Positions 61,656-64,000 of a DNA stretch of 64,000 nucleotides are shown piece after piece. Every line of letters starts with the position of its first letter. The first letter of the stretch is position 1. Position numbers and translations under genes: made by a program. Below the pieces are notes generated by a model. That model was given only the letters and a program-made list of their open reading frames with translations. It did not search any database and was not told where the DNA came from. Origin of the DNA: Saccharomonospora sp. CUA-673 (GTDB lineage Bacteria; Actinomycetota; Actinomycetes; Mycobacteriales; Pseudonocardiaceae); the NCBI RefSeq assembly GCF_001942305.1, contig NZ_MKKE01000066.1, forward strand, positions 124,001-188,000, written 5' to 3'.

Positions 61656-62495
61656 ATGATCGCGGATCTCGATGGCAACACTGCGCGGCCCGAACTCGCG
61701 GCGGCGGCACACCTGGCGCGACGGGCCAAACGAGAGGCACCCGTGCGGTACAGCTTCATCAGCCGCGAGACACCGGAGCAGCCTGCTCCCCCGGTAATCA
61801 GGCTGCTCAGGGGCGGCGCCGGCGGGCGTGGTAGCGCAGGGGGCGGAGTCCGCATTGGGTTATACTTGTCCCTGCTGTGGGTCGTGCATGACGACCCCAC
61901 CCTGACTTTTCCCGCTCGGGCATGGGCCGAGCTGCTTGGCCTCGATCAGCCGGCGACGGCTGGCGCCCGCAGGATCAAGAACGCCCTGCGGTGGCTCGAC
62001 GCCAACCAATTCATCGATCTGGAATCGGCGCGCGGACACGACGCCATCGTTCACCTGCTCGAAGACAGCGGCTCGGGGCGTCGTTACGAACTCCCCGGGG
62101 CGACCTACACCCGACTGCGGCGCAGCAAACCCGCAGCGGCCGACGCGCACCGCTACATCCAACTTCCTCGGGAACTCTGGACCAACGGGTGGATCGGAGC
62201 CCTCAGCGGCCCCGCTCTGACCATGCTGCTGGTTCTGTGGCTCGAAACCGGGAAAACCATCAAACACCCCGACCCCAAGTGGGTCTGGCTCAGTCCGAGC
62301 ATGGCCCACGACCGCTACGGCCTCTCGGAGGAAACCCGGCTCAAGGGCGCACAGGAACTGACCAGACTGCACCTGATCCGCACGAGCCAACGCGCCGTAC
62401 CACCGGATGCGTTCCAGTTCCGCCGAGGCCGCAACTCCCACCAAGTCCAGCAACAGGTACTCGTCGGCCAACAGCCAGGAACGGCCCCGGCCTGA
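61656..62495 (+). CDS. Putative plasmid replication initiator (winged helix)
   Basis: About 279 residues. It contains a region resembling winged-helix initiators: LYLSLLWVVHDDPTLTFPAR, AGARRIKNALRWLDANQFID, LPRELWTNGWIGALSGPALT and SPSMAHDRYGLSEETRLKGA. Helix-turn-helix repeats of this type in actinobacterial plasmids are linked to replication, but I cannot name a family. ATG 61656 is preferred because GAGGAAGAG lies six bases upstream; ATG 61623 would add 11 residues. The AT-rich repeat region directly upstream supports a replication role. Confidence 0.5.
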   Translation: MIADLDGNTARPELAAAAHLARRAKREAPVRYSFISRETPEQPAPPVIRLLRGGAGGRGSAGGGVRIGLYLSLLWVVHDDPTLTFPARAWAELLGLDQPATAGARRIKNALRWLDANQFIDLESARGHDAIVHLLEDSGSGRRYELPGATYTRLRRSKPAAADAHRYIQLPRELWTNGWIGALSGPALTMLLVLWLETGKTIKHPDPKWVWLSPSMAHDRYGLSEETRLKGAQELTRLHLIRTSQRAVPPDAFQFRRGRNSHQVQQQVLVGQQPGTAPA

Positions 62496-62536
62496 CATGG
62501 CCGTGACGACCGATCCGTGTCCAAAGAAGAGGCGTG

Positions 62537-63559
62537 TCAGGCGAGGTAGCTGGCCAGGGTGTAGGCCGGGCTGCGGTCGAGGCTGCCGCGGGAGTGGTCG
62601 TAGCGGCGGGTGGTGCGCGGGTCGCGGTGCCCGGCCCAGTCCTGCACGTCCCGGATGTTCGCCCCGGCATCCAGGGCCAGAGTGATGGCGGTGTGGCGCA
62701 GGCTGTGGGCCGAGAGCTGGTCCCACACGTCGATCCCGGCGGTGCGGGCCAGCCGGCGCACCAGCTCCCAGAGGTGGTTCTGCCGCAGCCGACCGCCGCT
62801 GGCGGTGGCCACCAGCGGCCCGGACAGCCGGCGCCACCCATCCAGGCCGGCCGCGGCCGCCCGGTCCTCGAGGTAGGTTTCCAGGGCTTCCCAGGTGGAC
62901 GGAGCCAGCGGGATCTTCACCCGGCGCCCGCCCTTGCGCACGATCGTCAGCACCCGGTGTCCGCGGTCTTGGGAGAGTGCGTCGACGTCGGCGGCGGTGA
63001 GCTCGTCGGTGCGGATCGCGTTGTGCACCAGCAGCCGCACGATCGCCGCGGTCCGCAACCGCTGCGGACCGGTGTCGGCGTCGGCCGCGGCCAGCAGCGC
63101 CCGGGTCTGCTCGCGGTCCAGCCCGATCGTGGCGGTGTGGTCCCGATCGACCGCCGGCCGCGCCACCCCGGCCGTCGGCACCACGTCGACCAGATCGTGC
63201 GCGGCCGCGTACCGGTAGAACGACGACAGCGCCGACAACCGGCGGCACACCGTCGACGCCGCCGCCCCCACGGCCTCCTGTTCGCGCACCCACAGGTCCA
63301 CGTGCACCCGCCCCGCCGACAACACGTCCACCTCACGCTCGCCCAGCCACGCCAGCCAGGACAGCAGATCGCCGCTGTAAGCGCGGCGCGTGCGCCGCGA
63401 CCGCAACGAGGCCAGCCACGCCGCCAGCAACACCTGCTCGCGCTGCGGCAACGCGGCCAACTCGCCCCGCTCGGCATGGGCCCGCTCGAGCAGCTCACCA
63501 GCCACCTGCAGCCGGCCGAGCTCGGTGGAACCAGTCGGGAGGATGAGCCCAGTACTCAC
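62537..63559 (-). CDS. XerC/D-type tyrosine recombinase
   Basis: The approximately 340-residue recombinase has an N-terminal SAM-like core-binding domain (SRRTRRAYSGDLLSWLAWLG) and a catalytic domain with Arg in LLVHNAIRTDEL, Lys in VRKGGRRVKI, HSLRHTAITLAL, and GHRDPRTTRRYDHSR carrying the nucleophilic Tyr. All catalytic residues are present. GTG 63559 overlaps the stop of the upstream gene (GTGA). It would resolve replicon dimers or integrate an element. A close paralogue is not present elsewhere in the window. Confidence 0.93.
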   Translation of the reverse strand: MSTGLILPTGSTELGRLQVAGELLERAHAERGELAALPQREQVLLAAWLASLRSRRTRRAYSGDLLSWLAWLGEREVDVLSAGRVHVDLWVREQEAVGAAASTVCRRLSALSSFYRYAAAHDLVDVVPTAGVARPAVDRDHTATIGLDREQTRALLAAADADTGPQRLRTAAIVRLLVHNAIRTDELTAADVDALSQDRGHRVLTIVRKGGRRVKIPLAPSTWEALETYLEDRAAAAGLDGWRRLSGPLVATASGGRLRQNHLWELVRRLARTAGIDVWDQLSAHSLRHTAITLALDAGANIRDVQDWAGHRDPRTTRRYDHSRGSLDRSPAYTLASYLA

Positions 63560-64000
63560 GCGTCTGCCTTCCGCAGGACGCCGGTAGATAGCCATTGCAC
63601 GAGCAGCACAGCGGTATGCACGGCGGCCTCGGATTCGGCTTGGTCCTGGTCACGGGACTGTTTGCTGCCACCGTGTCGGGACACTTGGCCGTTCCACAAT
63701 CGTTCCATCAGCTCACGTACTGGTTGCGGTCCTCCCGGATCTCCGTCCTTGCCGACAAGTACGGTTTCCCACTTGTGCTCGGCATCGCGCAGGTGCGCAA
63801 TCACGGTGCCGAGCGTGGGTTTCGGGCTGTTCGGCAACACCAGCGGGCACGCCACTTCCTCGACCGCACGGACGGCCTCGCGATAGGCCGTCGTGGCATC
63901 GGTGGCTGTCGGGTTGGGCTTGTAGACGTGGTGCCACGCGCTGCGCAGCAACTCGGCCGCGGTCTTCTCAGCGTTGTCGACGGCGCCGCGGTACGCCTCC
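63556..64000 (-). CDS. Partial protein with Abi-like C-terminus
   Basis: The frame is open to the right edge of the window, so the N-terminus is missing. The visible part has LLRSAWHHVYKPNPTATDAT, AYREAVRAVEEVACPLVLPN, PTLGTVIAHLRD and a final QVSRHGGSKQS. The H-x-Y-x-x-x-P, AVEE-x-A and x-RHG pattern recurs in a family often labelled abortive-infection or HEPN-like C-terminal proteins. It is translationally coupled to the Xer recombinase. The role is unproven. Confidence 0.65.
   Translation of the reverse strand, partial: EAYRGAVDNAEKTAAELLRSAWHHVYKPNPTATDATTAYREAVRAVEEVACPLVLPNSPKPTLGTVIAHLRDAEHKWETVLVGKDGDPGGPQPVRELMERLWNGQVSRHGGSKQSRDQDQAESEAAVHTAVLLVQWLSTGVLRKADA

Overview
The window looks like part of a large accessory replicon, most likely a plasmid, from a high-GC actinobacterium; gene content and codon use resemble Pseudonocardiaceae, but that is an inference and no taxonomic marker is present. 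Codon third positions are almost all G or C. There is no rRNA or tRNA. A ParA/ParB pair, a probable replication-initiator gene, a Xer-type recombinase and at least five Tn3-family units argue for a plasmid or plasmid-like element built from stacked transposons. Layout: 1-1224 holds relics (multicopper oxidase, IS481-type transposase, lspA) cut by a Tn3 terminal inverted repeat (TIR). 1253-1960 is a resolvase with its res region. 2081-9344 is a minus-strand sulfur/persulfide detoxification block: CstR-like repressor, two metallo-beta-lactamase/rhodanese fusions, two further rhodaneses, a TauE exporter, then SHOCT and multicopper oxidase genes, with two near-identical palindromic operators. 9495-12669 is a Tn3 TIR and broken tnpA. 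12703-17932 is a mercury module (CcdA, thioredoxin-like lipoprotein, MerT-like protein, ArsR-type regulator, merA, merB) flanked by 464-bp direct repeats of tnpA 3' sequence. 18812-22035 is another broken Tn3 unit. 22398-27301 encodes a P450/ferredoxin/ferredoxin-reductase system with a BtrH_N-like protein and a divergent TetR regulator. 28248-31654 is a complete AlkB/rubredoxin/ferredoxin/reductase/TetR alkane hydroxylation operon.

32168-41370 is a copper-type transposon (tnpA, MFS exporter, CPx-type ATPase, copper chaperone, MerR regulator, 22-cysteine copper-storage-like protein, tnpR, TIR). 41371-44674 is replicon backbone: iteron-like repeats, parB, parA, four copies of a 15-bp palindrome that is an excellent parS candidate, and an orphan type I-E-like CRISPR array of six repeats with no cas genes. 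44675-57343 is a Tn3-family catabolic transposon with 58-bp TIRs, carrying an intact transposase and an acyl-CoA-ligase/DUF3556/FAD-oxidoreductase/two-SDR/DUF4286-like cluster with a divergent PucR regulator; its substrate is unknown and this is the best candidate for an undescribed pathway. 57344-64000 contains the tail of a cytosine methyltransferase, Nudix and HNH genes, a recombinase remnant, a DUF3800 protein, a strong terminator, a probable rep gene behind an AT-richer repeat region, a Xer recombinase and a partial gene at the right edge.

At least sixteen genes are interrupted by single-base frameshifts, many at C or G runs. This is either real decay of an accessory replicon or residual assembly error; it limits confidence in every entry marked pseudogene. 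Working together, the cargo gives resistance to mercury, copper and reactive sulfur species plus two independent hydroxylation systems and one CoA-ligase-based degradation cluster, a profile expected of a soil or contaminated-site actinomycete.
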